A DNA stretch of 64,000 nucleotides from Blakeslea trispora (GCA_025331445.1 JAIWNE010000026.1:124001-188000), one strand, 5' to 3'. Shown: positions 44,206 through 56,609, counted from the stretch's first letter. A program made the numbers and translations. The notes: generated from the sequence alone by a model not told the origin.

Positions 44206-44633
44206 TACTCACTTCAATGAAGATATCACTATTGATAAAGTCATAGAAGCCCGTCATGAAAAGAACAAAATGCCAGAGGCTCCTTCTAAGTCATAAATAC
44301 GCTACTTCATTTTTTTGGTAATCATTTACATCAGTTATCCAAGGGGGAATCTTGGTCATAGAAATTGTCTGTACAACAGATTTAGAGAACACAGTGCAAT
44401 AAATTAATTATAACTGACAACGTGAACAATGTTCTTTACTTGTTCAGCATCAACAAGGAATTGGATTTCTCGTCACTAAAATGAATTCTTTTACCATGGC
44501 TTACATTGGCTAAGAAAAGAGTCTTGTAGATTGTTCAAATATTCATTCTTGTCTTTTTTTTTTGCTTTATTCTTTCTCTGCTTTCTTCTTAACTATGATG
44601 CTCTCTTGAACTTGCTTCCAAATAAAGGTAATT
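44206..44633. other. Intergenic
   Basis: The first 90 bases carry the probable displaced C-terminus of the transposase. The rest has no gene. No sequence matching the element upstream of the transposase was found here, so the right end of a transposon is not defined. Confidence 0.4.
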
Positions 44634-45506
44634 TTATACACCAACGAATGCTTGTCTCTCTCTTGCCTCTTGTTCTGCTGCTGCACGAGCAATGATACGT
44701 TCAATCTCAGACTGTCTTTCGGCTTTCTTGATTCGATTCTGTTTAATGTTGAAATAATGCCTTAACAGCAATGTACTGACAACAGTGATGGTGCCCAAGA
44801 CAACCATGACAACCAACATGTAAATATTGGAATAATAAACAACATCATCAACGTCATCCAATGCATTAATTAAAGCAACGCGCATCAGAAACTCACTGAT
44901 CAAACCAAGACCCCAGATACCAGTCAGACTACGCAAGAACCAACGAAAGGTACTGTAGTGATGCCAAAACCAGTCCCAATGATCGCGCACTGTACTGCGA
45001 TGCATCAGCACATTGCTCGAAACAGCAATCTGTCGCGCCAAATAGAACATGAAGGGTCGCAGTACATGGTGTTGCCAACGTAAAGGAAATAAGGTGATCA
45101 AGAGCATCAGTCCCATGGCTAGTGTCATGGCAGATTCTCTTAGCAGATAGAGCTTTGGATCAGATTGTACAAAGGCTAGAATGGCTGACACACCAAAGCC
45201 CATCAACATCAGGACACCCATCATATCTACCCTACGTTCTCGGTAACCCTTGTAGAGAACAATGAGAGCAGTAGGCACACCCGCTAACAAGAGAGCCAAG
45301 AGTGGCGAGGTGAATTCCCTGAGTACATAGTATAGAACAATAGGTAAGATAAGCTCAAAGATCATATGCACTACCATCCCCACAAAGGCTCTCAAGATAG
45401 ATCGACGATTAGGTAAAGAAGACCTAAAGAAGGTAGGGACTCGATGTACATGGCGCACTTTTTTCTTTTTTGATAATAAAGGTGTTGAATCTGAAGGTTG
45501 ATTCAT
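44634..45506 (-). CDS. Multipass membrane protein, uncharacterised
   Basis: Single-exon 290-residue protein with six or seven predicted membrane helices (for example MVVHMIFELILPIVLYYVL, LLALLLAGVPTALIVLY, SAMTLAMGLMLLITLF, YMLVVMVVLGTITVVST). The N-terminus contains LLSKKKK, a basic/dileucine-like start. The C-terminus is a charged helix (RIKKAERQSEIERIIARAAAEQ). Between helices, a Trp/His-rich loop (RDHWDWFWHHYSTF) is distinctive. The pattern resembles the VC0807-type family of bacterial and fungal membrane proteins of unknown function; this is a weak impression. Neighbour on the left is the transposase, on the right the aftiphilin-like gene in the same direction. Confidence 0.75.
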   Translation of the reverse strand: MNQPSDSTPLLSKKKKVRHVHRVPTFFRSSLPNRRSILRAFVGMVVHMIFELILPIVLYYVLREFTSPLLALLLAGVPTALIVLYKGYRERRVDMMGVLMLMGFGVSAILAFVQSDPKLYLLRESAMTLAMGLMLLITLFPLRWQHHVLRPFMFYLARQIAVSSNVLMHRSTVRDHWDWFWHHYSTFRWFLRSLTGIWGLGLISEFLMRVALINALDDVDDVVYYSNIYMLVVMVVLGTITVVSTLLLRHYFNIKQNRIKKAERQSEIERIIARAAAEQEARERQAFVGV

Positions 45507-45627
45507 TCTAACATATATGGGGGAAAAAGGAGGAGAGAAAAAAAAATATTCAAAAAAAAAGGTACTGGATTATATTTTTAAAACGGAGTTTACATCCATT
45601 TGCATGATTTTTTATTTACAATAAAAT

Positions 45628-47621
45628 TTACATGGAGCGTCTACTGTTTTGATTATTCAGTTGGGCTGATGTAGGCTGAGAAGCAGTAGATGCCTGTTTC
45701 TTCATGCCTACCACACCTCCACTCATAGATGCACTTTGCACATTAGTGGTGGTTGTCTTGCGTCTCATGATATTTGTAAAACCACTATTTGCCTTTTTCT
45801 TCTTGGATACCATAGCAGGACTGGCATCCTTGTTGTTGACATGAAGACGTTGAGCATGGCCTACAATACAGCTAATCAAATCGTTGTAGGTTTCCGCATC
45901 CATCTTGAGTTGCTCTCGTTGATCCAACAGATGATCCAGGTAATCTGCTGCTTGTCTTTGAAGTCGACTGAGTTCAATCACCATAGCATTTAATTTGACA
46001 TCGGGAAAGATACGGATGGTTTCTACAATAGACATAAGATTCTCCTTCTCTCTTTTTTCGTTTTGTTTGTTACCTTCTGTTAATTCACAATAGGCTCTGG
46101 CAATATCAATATCCAATTCCATCTCTTGATCCGCCTCTTTCTTGGCCTCTCTTGTGCCTTCATCCATCTTATCTGCCATGACACGCAATCCACTGGTACT
46201 TTGACTAGCGCCACTGGGTGAAGCAGACATTGGCCTTGAAGGAAGATGAGGAGAGGCAGGAGCGGATGAGATCATGGAGGATGGAGATGAGACACGTTTG
46301 ATGTCTGTGGATTGACTCAATGGTTTCTTTGGAGATGCCTTTGATTTGTCATCGTAGTTTAATGTGACGCCTAAAGCATGTAGATAGGCTTTATTTGTCT
46401 CGGATCGGATCCATTGAAACTGGCCGATAGCACCTGTCATTGGATTATAGAAAGCTGTTTCATGCGACAATTTGTTCCATAAATCTTGACTAGAAACTTG
46501 TGCTTTAATGGTCCATTCCGACTCTTTCTTTTTAATGATGCATACCTGCAAGGTGTGACTAGGATGTCATGCTGGTGATTCAGTTCAGTCGGGGAAGAAA
46601 CAATTTCCCTTGTGGGTGATGGTTGATCTTTATGCCAGATACGGTTCAAGTAATCTTGAATAAAGATGGGTAATTGTTCAGGGTGATGATCCAACATATC
46701 CACATACAAATCAGCTTCTGTGGGTGTTCTTGGTTGAGGTGGCATAGGTGTCTCATCGAAATCATCAAAATCACCAAAATCATCATCATTACCATTCTGA
46801 TGACCTGCGTCTGCGAATCCATCATGATCATCAAAGTCACCAAAATCATCGAAATCGTCTTTCTGTACAGAATTGTCGTTTGTAGGGTTGCCAAAGTCAT
46901 CAAAGCCATTATTGTCAAATTCATCATTATCGTCAAAGTTGTTATTATTGTCAAATTCATCATTGTCATCAAAGTCATTAGTATTGCTAAAGTCGTTATT
47001 GTCATCAAAGTCATTAGCATTGTCAAAGTCGTTGTTATTGTCAAATTCATTGTTATTATCGTCACTAAATTCATCGTTATTATCGTTGTCATGATCAAAG
47101 CCATCAAAATCGTTATATGTATCCTCTTCAGGGTTGTCAAACTCATTTCGTTGCGGGCTCTTAACATGATCCTCTTGCGTTTCAAAGTCTTTAGACTCGT
47201 TTATGGACAAATCAGCCATGCTGTCAACTTCCTTCTCTTGCTTCTTATCTACATTCTCCTCTGTCAATTTCAACTCAATACCAAAATCTCCTTCTTCTTC
47301 TTTTTCTTCTTCTTCGAGGCTATTGCTTTTATCGGTATTTTCTTGCTCTAGAATAAGTTCTTCCGCTGGTCTAGTACTGGCTATTGTAGGTATATGGCTA
47401 TCTGAAGGTATTTTGCTTTCTTCTTTGCTGGTCTTTTCTGGTTCTTCAGTCAACTGTTGAAGATGACTCGAGTCATCAGACTGAGCATCTTTTGCTGTAA
47501 AGTCCATAGCCAATAGATTATGGGCAATAGAAGAAGAAGGGTTGGTATCGGTCTTTTGCGTGGTTGGGTTATCGCTCAAGTCTATCAGTTGTTCTAAAGT
47601 ATGTTGTTGGTCTGTAGTCAT
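45628..47621 (-). CDS. Aftiphilin-like clathrin accessory protein
   Basis: Two exons, 47621-46602 and 46545-45628, about 645 residues. The N-terminal half is acidic and ends in a Asp/Asn/Phe repeat region made of EFDNN/DFDDN units, followed by DDFGDFDD-type motifs. Those resemble the clathrin/adaptor-binding DDFxDF peptides of aftiphilin. After the splice, WNKLSHETAFYNP...FQWIRSETNKAYLHALGV matches the clathrin-binding-box domain of aftiphilin (the FQW ... NK ... LGV pattern). The C-terminal part is helical then basic and Ser-rich. The role inferred is clathrin-linked trafficking at TGN/endosomes. I started at MTTDQQ because the upstream in-frame Met would add an odd hydrophobic anchor. The donor (ATT|GTTTCT) is weak but is the one that restores frame. 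Confidence 0.72.
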
Positions 47622-47715
47622 TACGAATAGAAGAAGGAAGAATATGATGTAAAATCTAAAACGCAATAGGTTGGTTTATTTCAGAAAAAAAAAAAGACGG
47701 TGTTTGAATATTTTT

Positions 47716-48668
<953 letters not shown>

Positions 48669-48883
48669 TATCAAATTAGTTTATTGTTGAAAAAAATAGA
48701 AGAAAAAGAAAAAAGAAGAAAAAAAAATCAAATAAATTTTCGCCCCAAAAAGCTCTCGCTCAGGTCGCTTTTCTTCTTGCATAATAGTGCGACTTGACAC
48801 AACAAAATCAAAACACGCCCAAGAAAAACCGATATCACCTGTTCTCCTTCTCTCTCTCTTTTTTTGCTCGATAATACGTTACC
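48669..48883. promoter_or_regulatory. Short divergent promoter region
   Basis: 215 bp between the starts of Rab7 (-) and the small helical-protein gene (+). Both sides near the ATGs are purine- or pyrimidine-rich. There is a GCGACTTGACAC-type GC island in the middle, but no recognisable factor site. Confidence 0.4.
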
Positions 48884-49363
48884 ATGACAACCCGATCCCC
48901 TCAAGCCATCATCTCAAGTTCAGTCAATCCAGCCAACTTGCTTGAACTTAAAGTGTTATCGAGTATTGTGTCTCAGCTTCAAGATCAAGGTGATGTAGGC
49001 CAAGCTATACCTTACTTGGCCAAAATGGTTCAAATTGTAGACAGTCAACGGCTAGATCCAAAGCCAACGGATCCCGAAAGAAGACCGGCATATTATCAGC
49101 AATTCAATGAACTTCAAAAACTAAAAGCTGAATCCTACAGTCAGCTGGCTTTTGCCTATTTAGCCACACACCAGTTCATTCCATGTGAGAGTTGGTTGAC
49201 AAGCGCAGTAAAGGTCTGGGAAAAGCTTGTTAGGCATGATCCTAGTCTTGTAGAGTCACTGACGGTTGCTTATGAAAAGCTGATAGAGTGTTACCTAGCC
49301 ATGGGAAAAAATCAGCTAGCACAGCATATAAGTACTCGACTGCAGAAATTAAAAGATGCTTAG
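48884..49363 (+). CDS. Small TPR-like helical protein
   Basis: Single-exon 159-residue protein, mainly alpha-helical. Repeated helix pairs with the TPR-type small/large alternation are visible: LQDQGDVGQAIPYLAKMVQI, then YSQLAFAYLATHQFIPCESWL, then AYEKLIECYLAMGKNQLAQH. No signal peptide or membrane helix. I read two to three degenerate TPR motifs, suggesting a protein-binding adaptor. The family is not recognised; composition, Kozak context and a good stop make it a convincing gene. Confidence 0.75.
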   Translation: MTTRSPQAIISSSVNPANLLELKVLSSIVSQLQDQGDVGQAIPYLAKMVQIVDSQRLDPKPTDPERRPAYYQQFNELQKLKAESYSQLAFAYLATHQFIPCESWLTSAVKVWEKLVRHDPSLVESLTVAYEKLIECYLAMGKNQLAQHISTRLQKLKDA

Positions 49364-49701
49364 AACCCTATCTTTATTGTCTTGAGTTCATTATCATCTA
49401 AACAGTCATTTGAGCTTGGCTCCTCTCTTTCTGAACAAGACAAAGAGAATATGTTGATAGATTCACGTCATCCTATTGGTGTGAATCTTGTCAGTTGTGT
49501 GTCTTGTTGTCTGTAATTGAGACATCATTCCTTTTTCTTCCTTATACTCTATTCATTGACATGAGAAAAAAAGACCCCAAGAATTGACCACAGAGTAAAT
49601 GACAACAGGCTTTTCGATAAATCGAAATTGTTTATAAAGCGTTGTTTTCTTTCTTTTAACATTCCTTCCCAACTTTACACTTTTACTATTCACTAAGAAT
49701 A
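49364..49701. other. Intergenic, no gene recognised
   Basis: About 340 bp downstream of the small helical-protein gene, ending at a palindromic element. No ORF with coding character. Confidence 0.35.
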
Positions 49702-49817
49702 CAATAGTCGCTCTATTTAAGAGTGTTCTATTAAGGGTGTTCTATTTAAGGGTATTCTCTATATAAGGGTGAGATTCTCAAGATTTTTGGCTATCCTTAA
49801 ATAGAGCAACTACTGTA
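49702..49817. repeat. Palindromic MITE-like element with internal tandem units
   Basis: Left arm ACAATAGTCGCTCTATTTAAG, right arm CCTTAAATAGAGCAACTACT, inverse of each other. Inside, a roughly 15-bp unit of the form TCTATTTAAGGGTGT is repeated three to four times in tandem with small changes. It ends in TCTCTATATAAGGGTGAG, which also occurs in repeats A and C. Confidence 0.7.
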
Positions 49818-50367
49818 ATCTATGAATACTTGTTGTTTCTCATTATCTGCTTCTTTTGTATCTCTTCTCACTCCAAAGGACCCAATGGTAAAAGCATGTC
49901 TTTTTGGTTGTCTGAATAAAGTACTCATCGTTTATTTACTTTAGAGATCAATGCCTCACAACTGGCTCTACAGGATATTTCCTTCCTACTCGCTCTACTG
50001 TGACCACCTGTAGTTTTGTTTCAGTCAATACAGGTAATGAATACTTGATTCTATCAACAAAGCAAATGTTTAAACCTTCTTCTTGTGTTTAGAAACAAGT
50101 AGGCCGAGCAATACGGTAACACTGGATGAGACACATGCCAAACTGATACTTCCAGTGAAGGTGCGATCTAAAATCATCAATGAAATTAAGCAGACAGCAA
50201 GAAACCAAATGAAGGTAGATGATCCATGGATAGCTTACATGCCTACCGTCCCAGGCCTTTTAACCAATATACTTGACTTCAAATCATCGCTTGGCTCAAA
50301 GGAACACGACAGATCAACAACGACGCATCATACAGGATATGCCATGTACCATTCTACCACTCAATAA
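49818..50367 (+). pseudogene. 5'-truncated or broken gene, unknown family
   Basis: Three joined segments read well: up to 49887 (signal-peptide-like hydrophobic ...YLLFLIICFFCISSHS), 49947 to about 50034 (DQCLTTGSTGYFLPTR...) and 50093-50367 (SRPSNTVTLDETHAKL ... PWIAYMPTVPGLLTN). The frame has no ATG before it meets the palindromic element. An in-frame TAA at 50365 is followed by more coding-like sequence in the same frame (FDYGLLIRKIHLKELGDLDF) to about 50535. I infer a secreted or membrane protein gene that lost its 5' end and continuity. No family recognised. Confidence 0.4.
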
Positions 50368-51976
50368 CCTCTGGCATCTCGTACACGCCTCATCTCACCT
50401 GCACCTACCAACAGTGAATTTGATTATGGCTTGTTGATCAGAAAAATCCATCTGAAAGAGCTAGGGGATCTCGATTTTTTGGTTGTATGTCCTCTTGAAT
50501 ATGCTGATGTTGTATTGTATCTTTCAAAGACTGGACCATAATGATCCCGTTATTTTCGGCATCCTTTTGCATTTTGATCAAAACTGGCGATCTCAGCCCA
50601 CTAAATCCACTAGATCCACTGAGGCTCGTCTTCCTTGGGCCAATCCACCTCCTGGAGAACCTACACCAGAGCCTCGAAAATAAAAGACCTCTGGAACCCT
50701 TTCTTGACTCCTCTGCAACCACATAACATCCCCTCTATAGATGAAATCTGAAGCTGCGTTTCTTTTTTCTCGACCAAATGTATATAAAACAAGCTTATTA
50801 CAAACCAAACCATCGTTGCGGCAACAAAAAGATCACTTCCCATGTGCTCTGGTTAATTTTCTTGGTCTTCATTATGGTCCCATAGGCTGGGATTCGGAAT
50901 AAGCTTGTTTGTATTGATGTTGAACCAATTCGAATAACAAAGACACATTTTACAGCAATAAAAAAAAAAGAAAGTTTTATCCTACAAATTTTCAATGCTT
51001 TGAGAATGGCTCAGTTTCACTTTTATTGTAGATTTCTTCCAGTAAGAAAGGCCTCAGACAGACAATCTGATGAATGTATTTGGAAAATTCGGACTATTTA
51101 TCCATAAATAAACTATTGTTCTGCTTAAATTAGCATCCTTAGATTTTTGCTGCTTCTTTCATGAAGAGCAAATGGTCATTTGTTAATAAATAGAAATTCA
51201 ATGAAACCTTTGAGTTTATACACAATAAAGGGCAGAGGTAAACAAAAGTAGCATTTTCATATTTGTCTTTGAAATAAGCATACTTTTTATGCACTAAATC
51301 GAAAAATTGTTTGCATAAAGCTATGATGCATTAGTTCGATAGTCTTAGTGACCAAGCAAGCTATATGCTTTCATTATTGTCCAATCTACTGCAATCTCGC
51401 TCTTTTCGTTTTATGCGCGCACACATCAGTGTCATCGATACGCCATTAAAAACATGTGCAAACAATTTTTCCGTTTGGTATATGCAAAAAAAAAAGAGTT
51501 CGATTCAAACATCCACTCATTCTAAAAATTTAAAAAAAAGTGGATCAATTAGCCTATACAACTCATTACCAAATCATCACTTGAGTTAAGCATGTATATA
51601 TACAATAAAAAGAAGAAAGGACTGCATCATAAAGATAAGAGCAGTTTTTTACTCTGGTGGCGTATACGAATGTTTTTTTACAAGTCCTAAAGTGATTTGA
51701 CAACTGTCATAAAAAGAAAAAATATTATATGCTAATGTTGAATTTTGCGGAGAATGAATTCAACGAATAGGCATCCTTTGTTCCATTTGCTGCTCCGGTA
51801 AAGCGGTCAAATTGAGCTTTTTTATTTTTTTTTTTCATTATTTCTTTCTTTCTTTTTTGTTTGTTACTACATTAATCAAAACCCTATATTTGCAAACAAT
51901 CCCTCTTTGACTTTTTCTCTTTTCTTTCTTTGCTTTACTGTTTTAATCTCATAAAGAGGGAACAAAGAGAGTTGCT
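50368..51976. other. Mostly intergenic
   Basis: The first 170 bases appear to continue the broken gene in frame. Around 50500-50680 overlapping ORFs exist on both strands with Pro/Arg-rich composition and no motif. From 50.9 kb to the transcription factor no gene is seen; the last 150 bases are a CT-rich promoter-like tract. Confidence 0.4.
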
Positions 51977-54900
51977 ATGTCAACATCAAATGTAGAAAAT
52001 TCCTCATTATCAAGGCAAAGAGTTAGCAGAGCATGGTAAGATAGATGGACCTTTTTTTGTTGTTGTTGAAAGAAAGACAGTCAAACTCACTTTATTTTGT
52101 ATTGTCTTATAAGCGATTTATGTAGAAGAAAGAAAGTAAAGTGTGACGGTGCTACACCTGTATGCACAAATTGCAACAGCTTAGGCCTCGAGTGTACTTT
52201 TAAAGATACGACTAAAAAAGTAATAGACGCATAGATGGAACACAAAAAAAAGAAAACACACACTCAACTTTTCTTTTTTTTTTAAAAAAAAAAAAATCTA
52301 TAGCGTGGACCACCCAAAGGTTATATAGAAGCCATTGAAAATCGACTTTATAAACTCGAGAACTTTTTGGCAGAAATGGCCAAACATGGAGATGCAGGGT
52401 CAAAACGATTATTGTCGGAGCTCAACTCACCATTGGAAACACCCACAGGCGAACAGATTCGGGCTAGACCGGTCAGAAGAGCTCCACGATCCGAAAGGAA
52501 CAAAGTGTTCTTTTGGCAGCAGGATAAAGCAGGACGGCGTAAACGAGAAAGTTTGATGGAACATTCAGTTCATCCGGATCAATACGAATTTGACAATGAC
52601 ACCAATGGAGAAGAGTTTTCTAATGATGATAAAAGACAACGCTTATCTAACAAACGAGAATCAACAGATGAAGGTCTTGGTCAACTTTCAATGGACGAAA
52701 ATGGTCAAGTACGATATTTGGGTAAATCCTCGGGCTACTATCTGTTACAGAACAGTAGAACGTATCAAAATGGAGCCTTTCATTTTGCAAGCTATGGTAA
52801 TCGGTCTCATTATCACAAGAGCAGCAGATCAAAGAAGAGCATCAATCCATCTGAATTGCCACCAAGAGATCTATCCGAACACCTCATTCAACTTTATTTC
52901 GAGCATTTTTACCCTTTCTTGCCCCTCTTTTATAAACGCCAACTATGTCCAGGTGATGCCAATTCAAGTGCACATTCTGTTCCACCTCTCTTGTTGAATG
53001 CAATTTATGCTGTAGCTTCTCGTATCTCACCTGACATTCGTGTAAGATCAGATCCTGAAGCATCTGAGACCGCGGGTGATATTTTTTTTGAAAGAGCAGA
53101 AAAACTATTGGATGAATCTTATGATACACCTAGCATATCCACTATACAAGCACTTCTCTTGTTAGCTAGTCATCAACACGGTGCTATGAAATCAGCAAAA
53201 GCATGGCTTTACAGTGGCATGGTAAAAGAAGAAAAATTGTTTAAAAGAAAAAAATCCGCTTGGATGACTAATCAAACCTATTGAGTTTAGGCTTTTCGTA
53301 TGGCACAAGATTTAGGTCTTCATCGAAATTGTGATAACTGGAATATTTCTCCTGAAGAATGCGAAAGAAGAAAAAGAGTGTTTTGGTGTTGCTACATTGT
53401 TGATCGATTAGCAAGCGCTATGTATGGTCGAGCATCTACTTTTGAAGAACGAGATTGTGATGTTCCTTTCCCCTCTATCGACGATGATGATGAAGATCCC
53501 AACCTAGGTGATTCAAAAGCGCCACCCTTTTCTGTAAGCTTACTCGAATCATTTACAAATCTGATCAAGATTTGTGATATCCTTGGTCATATCCTCAAGA
53601 ACATCTATTACGTTCGATCACTTCAATGCGCTGGTGTTCGTCAAGTAGATGCAGTACTAACAACTTGGAACAAAAAGCTCCATCAGTGGTACGATCAGTT
53701 ACCCGATTCTTTACAGATCAAAAAGGACAACAAGCATCAGACACTTCCTTCTACAGCCATCTGTCAATTACATATGATCTACCATACAACCGTCATTCTG
53801 CTTCACCGACCCTTTATTCCCGGACCAAGCCAAAGTCTTATACCCACCTTAATGCCATGCGCTTCTATCTGTTCAGCAGCCGCAGATGCTATCCTGTCCA
53901 TCACCGATGCCATGATGGCTGAAGACAAGCTGAGATATGTCATGAATTACTGTGTCTATTACATTTTTACTTCAGGCATCATCTTTATTGGTACAGCCTG
54001 TCCAAAGAAGAAAGATGATCCTGCCTTGCTCTCTTCGGACAATCGATCGCTTGAAGCCAAGTTGAAACTAAGGCAATGTATGCTTGCCCTAGATAAAATT
54101 GAAGCGACTTGGTTGACGGCAAGTAAAAACTGTCAAATCTTGGCCGAACTATCAGGCTTTCGAGACATTGATTTCCAAGTGAGTGAACAGCAAGAAAAGT
54201 ACAATCATGGATTGTGGAATCAACCCTCCGTCCAGCCCTTTTTCCCCCCTCAGACGCCTTCTGTACATTTGCCTCAACAGCACTTTGATTCTAGCAGCAG
54301 TCATTCCTCAAGCCTGTTGAGATCTCTGTCTCCTCAATCATCCAGGACATCTTCACCTCAACTACAACATGAAAGCACTTCCTTTAGAACCAATGCCAGC
54401 AACCTGCGATTCCCCATTGTCCGTATTGATCCTAGGAGTGGTCAGGAAGATGTCGCCAGTAATACACGAGCTATTCATTCCAACCCGAAAATTGAATTTT
54501 CATCTTCAAACACATTTCACTCAAATGGACAGATGAATAACACGACCACCAGTGATCCTTTTGCAGCTCAGGGTGTTGTTTCTCTTGCTCTTTCAAGACA
54601 ATACGATTCGTTGGGTCCTGCCTTTTGGGGAGTTTCTTCATCGTTGGATGTCAATGATTGGAACAATTTTATTAGTTCCAATATGGACAACATGTCTCAA
54701 TCACCTTACTCTTCTTCTGTAACAGATGTGCACTCGAATTTTCAAGAAAAGCAGGACATGAGTAGTATGGAGACTGGTGTGATTGAAGATTTTGTGCAAG
54801 TTCAAGAAAAGCAACGATTGATTCATACTGATCAAAATGTCGATATGCTATCAGGAGTTTCTGTACCTTTTGAACAGTCTGCCATGTCTTCGCCTGTTCA

Positions 54901-55096
54901 ACATCATGGACAGGTACCCAATTATCTAATGCATAGATCAGGTCAATTGAACAAAGTCAAAGAAAGGACACATACACCTACACATACAGTACAGTCCTCT
55001 ACCACTTCAACTAACACAATGAATTCTTCACTCACAGTGGATGGCAGGCCGTCTATCAATATGCAAGGTGACCTTGCTAATGCCTATTATTGGTGA
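51977..55096 (+). CDS. Zn2Cys6 fungal-type transcription factor
   Basis: Nuclear regulator of 962 residues in four exons: 51977-52035, 52114-52219, 52304-53221 and 53291-55096. The binuclear zinc cluster is complete, C-x2-C-x6-C-x6-C-x2-C-x6-C at residues 20-47 (CDLCRRKKVKC, then CTNCNSLGLEC). A linker (RGPPKGYIEAIENRLYKLE) and a short coiled coil follow. The middle-homology (Fungal_trans) domain spans about residues 260-560, with the blocks FEHFYPFLPLFYK, NAIYAVASRIS, AFRMAQDLGLHR and KRVFWCCYIVDRLASAMYGR. The C-terminal 350 residues are Ser/Gln-rich and probably activating. It belongs to the class that includes XlnR/CTF1-type regulators; the target pathway is not readable. All exon phases agree. 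Confidence 0.95.
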
Positions 55097-55489
55097 ACAA
55101 AAAACAAACGTCCTCATGTACATAATGACTTAATTTATTTCTGTAATCATAGCTTTCTACGTCTTATATCTTTCTCTTTTTTTTTCTATTTCAAACAAGC
55201 AATACTTTTTTCTTATTTTGAACAGAAAGCCAGAACTATGCTTATCTTAATGTATGGCTAAACGCGCCAAGTATTAGATATATATGGATGAATAAGAGAT
55301 CAGTTCAAGTTTTTATTATATCACTTTGAATAAGGAAACAATTTCCCTAATCTATTTTTTGACCAATCACAATATGGAAACATCCATTTATAACTGTCTG
55401 CTATTTATTTTTTTTTATTTTTTCCTCTCCTATTTCTTTCTTTCTTTCTTTTATATCTAGACAAAAAAAAAAAAGACATTCAAAAGCAA
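55097..55489. other. Intergenic between two same-strand genes
   Basis: About 390 bp: terminator of the zinc-cluster gene and promoter of the CK2 beta gene. CT/T-rich toward the right end. No ORF. Confidence 0.4.
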
Positions 55490-56577
55490 ATGGAGCATTA
55501 TAGCGATACTTGTAAGTCTATAGAAGCATATTCCATTGAATGCACCCGAACTTATAGTCCAATATAAAGTAGAAGACGGACAGCTTTCACCGATGGAAAC
55601 AGATCGACCCACTTCAGTAAGATCACGGACAGAATGTACACATAAGTCATATACATAAAAAAGAGAGAGAGAGAGAGGGAGAGAGAAAAAATAGACATAG
55701 TCTTTATATGAACAGAAGAGATAAACTATTTCTTTTTTTATTTTATTTTTTATGTTTTCTTATTGTTGAGTTTAGTGGATTAATTGGTTCTGCTCGAGAA
55801 AGAGAAATAAGTATTATGTCGAAGTAGCTGAAAGTTTTATCGAAGATCCGTTTAATTTGATTGGCCTCAGCACACATATTTCAATGTACAAAGAAACACT
55901 TGAGGTTATCTTGGACTTGGAGCCAGATGATGCCATGTACAATCGAGTGCCTGATTTAAGTTTATTAGAACCTTCAGCAGAACTTTTGTATGGCTTAATT
56001 CATCAGCGATATATCTTGACAAAGGAAGGCATGCTTTCAATGGTAAATCGAATTTTATTATTAATTTTTGTTGCTTAGCTAATCTTTCATTTATATAGTT
56101 GGATAAATATATAGCTGGAAGTTTTGGAAAATGTCCCCGTGCTTACTGTAACGACAATCATCTCTTGCCCTGTGGTCAACACGATTTACCGAAGCAAAGT
56201 CCAATTCGTCTGTATTGTCATAACTGTAAAGACATCTATATACCACCTAACCCAAAGCATCATGACATTGATGGTAAAAGAAAAAAAAAAGAAAAAGACA
56301 GGAAATAGAACAGTAAAGATTGTTTTTTTGGTTACTTACGTCATTTTTAGGTGCACATTTTGGAACGACATTTCCTCATTTATTTGTACAGGCTTTTCCG
56401 GAATACGTCAAATATGTTGAACCTAATATTTACACTCCCAAGATTTTTGGTTTTCGAGTAAGCGAACTATCCGAAGTGGGTCCTCGTATGCAATGGTTGA
56501 GAATGATTACAGAAGAACAAGACAACAAAAACAAGCATTTATTAACAGATGAAGAAGAAGAAGAGGGGATAGAATAG
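55490..56577 (+). CDS. CKB1: Casein kinase 2 regulatory subunit beta
   Basis: Regulatory subunit that dimerises and docks CK2 alpha. Exons 55490-55511, about 55570-55616, 55776-56042, 56099-56273 and 56351-56577 give 245 residues. Core blocks: WINWFCSRKRNKYYVEVAESFIEDPFNLIGLS, acidic loop DLEPDDAMYN, then the zinc site C124-x4-C129-x22-C152-x2-C155 (KCPRAYC, LYCHNC), and FGTTFPHLF, followed by YVEPNIYTPKIFGFR. The C-terminus is acidic. The tiny first exon and the start of exon 2 are the weak point: two acceptors (55570 or 55576) both keep frame. Intron 2 is longer than usual (159 nt) and contains a (GA)n tract. It converges on the bHLH gene 32 bp away. Confidence 0.92.
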
Positions 56578-56609
56578 ATGGTATGAAAGGGTGTAAAATA
56601 ATAAAGATG

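Noticed and set aside
46674..47460. Plus-strand ORFs up to 225 codons, Ile/Val/Lys- or Ser/Leu-rich
   Set aside because: Antisense of the Asp/Asn repeat region of the aftiphilin-like gene; no initiation context or independent motifs.
50438..50843. Overlapping ORFs on both strands rich in Arg/Gly/Pro
   Set aside because: Different frames of the same short region, none with a domain or consistent start; kept only as part of the broken-gene description.
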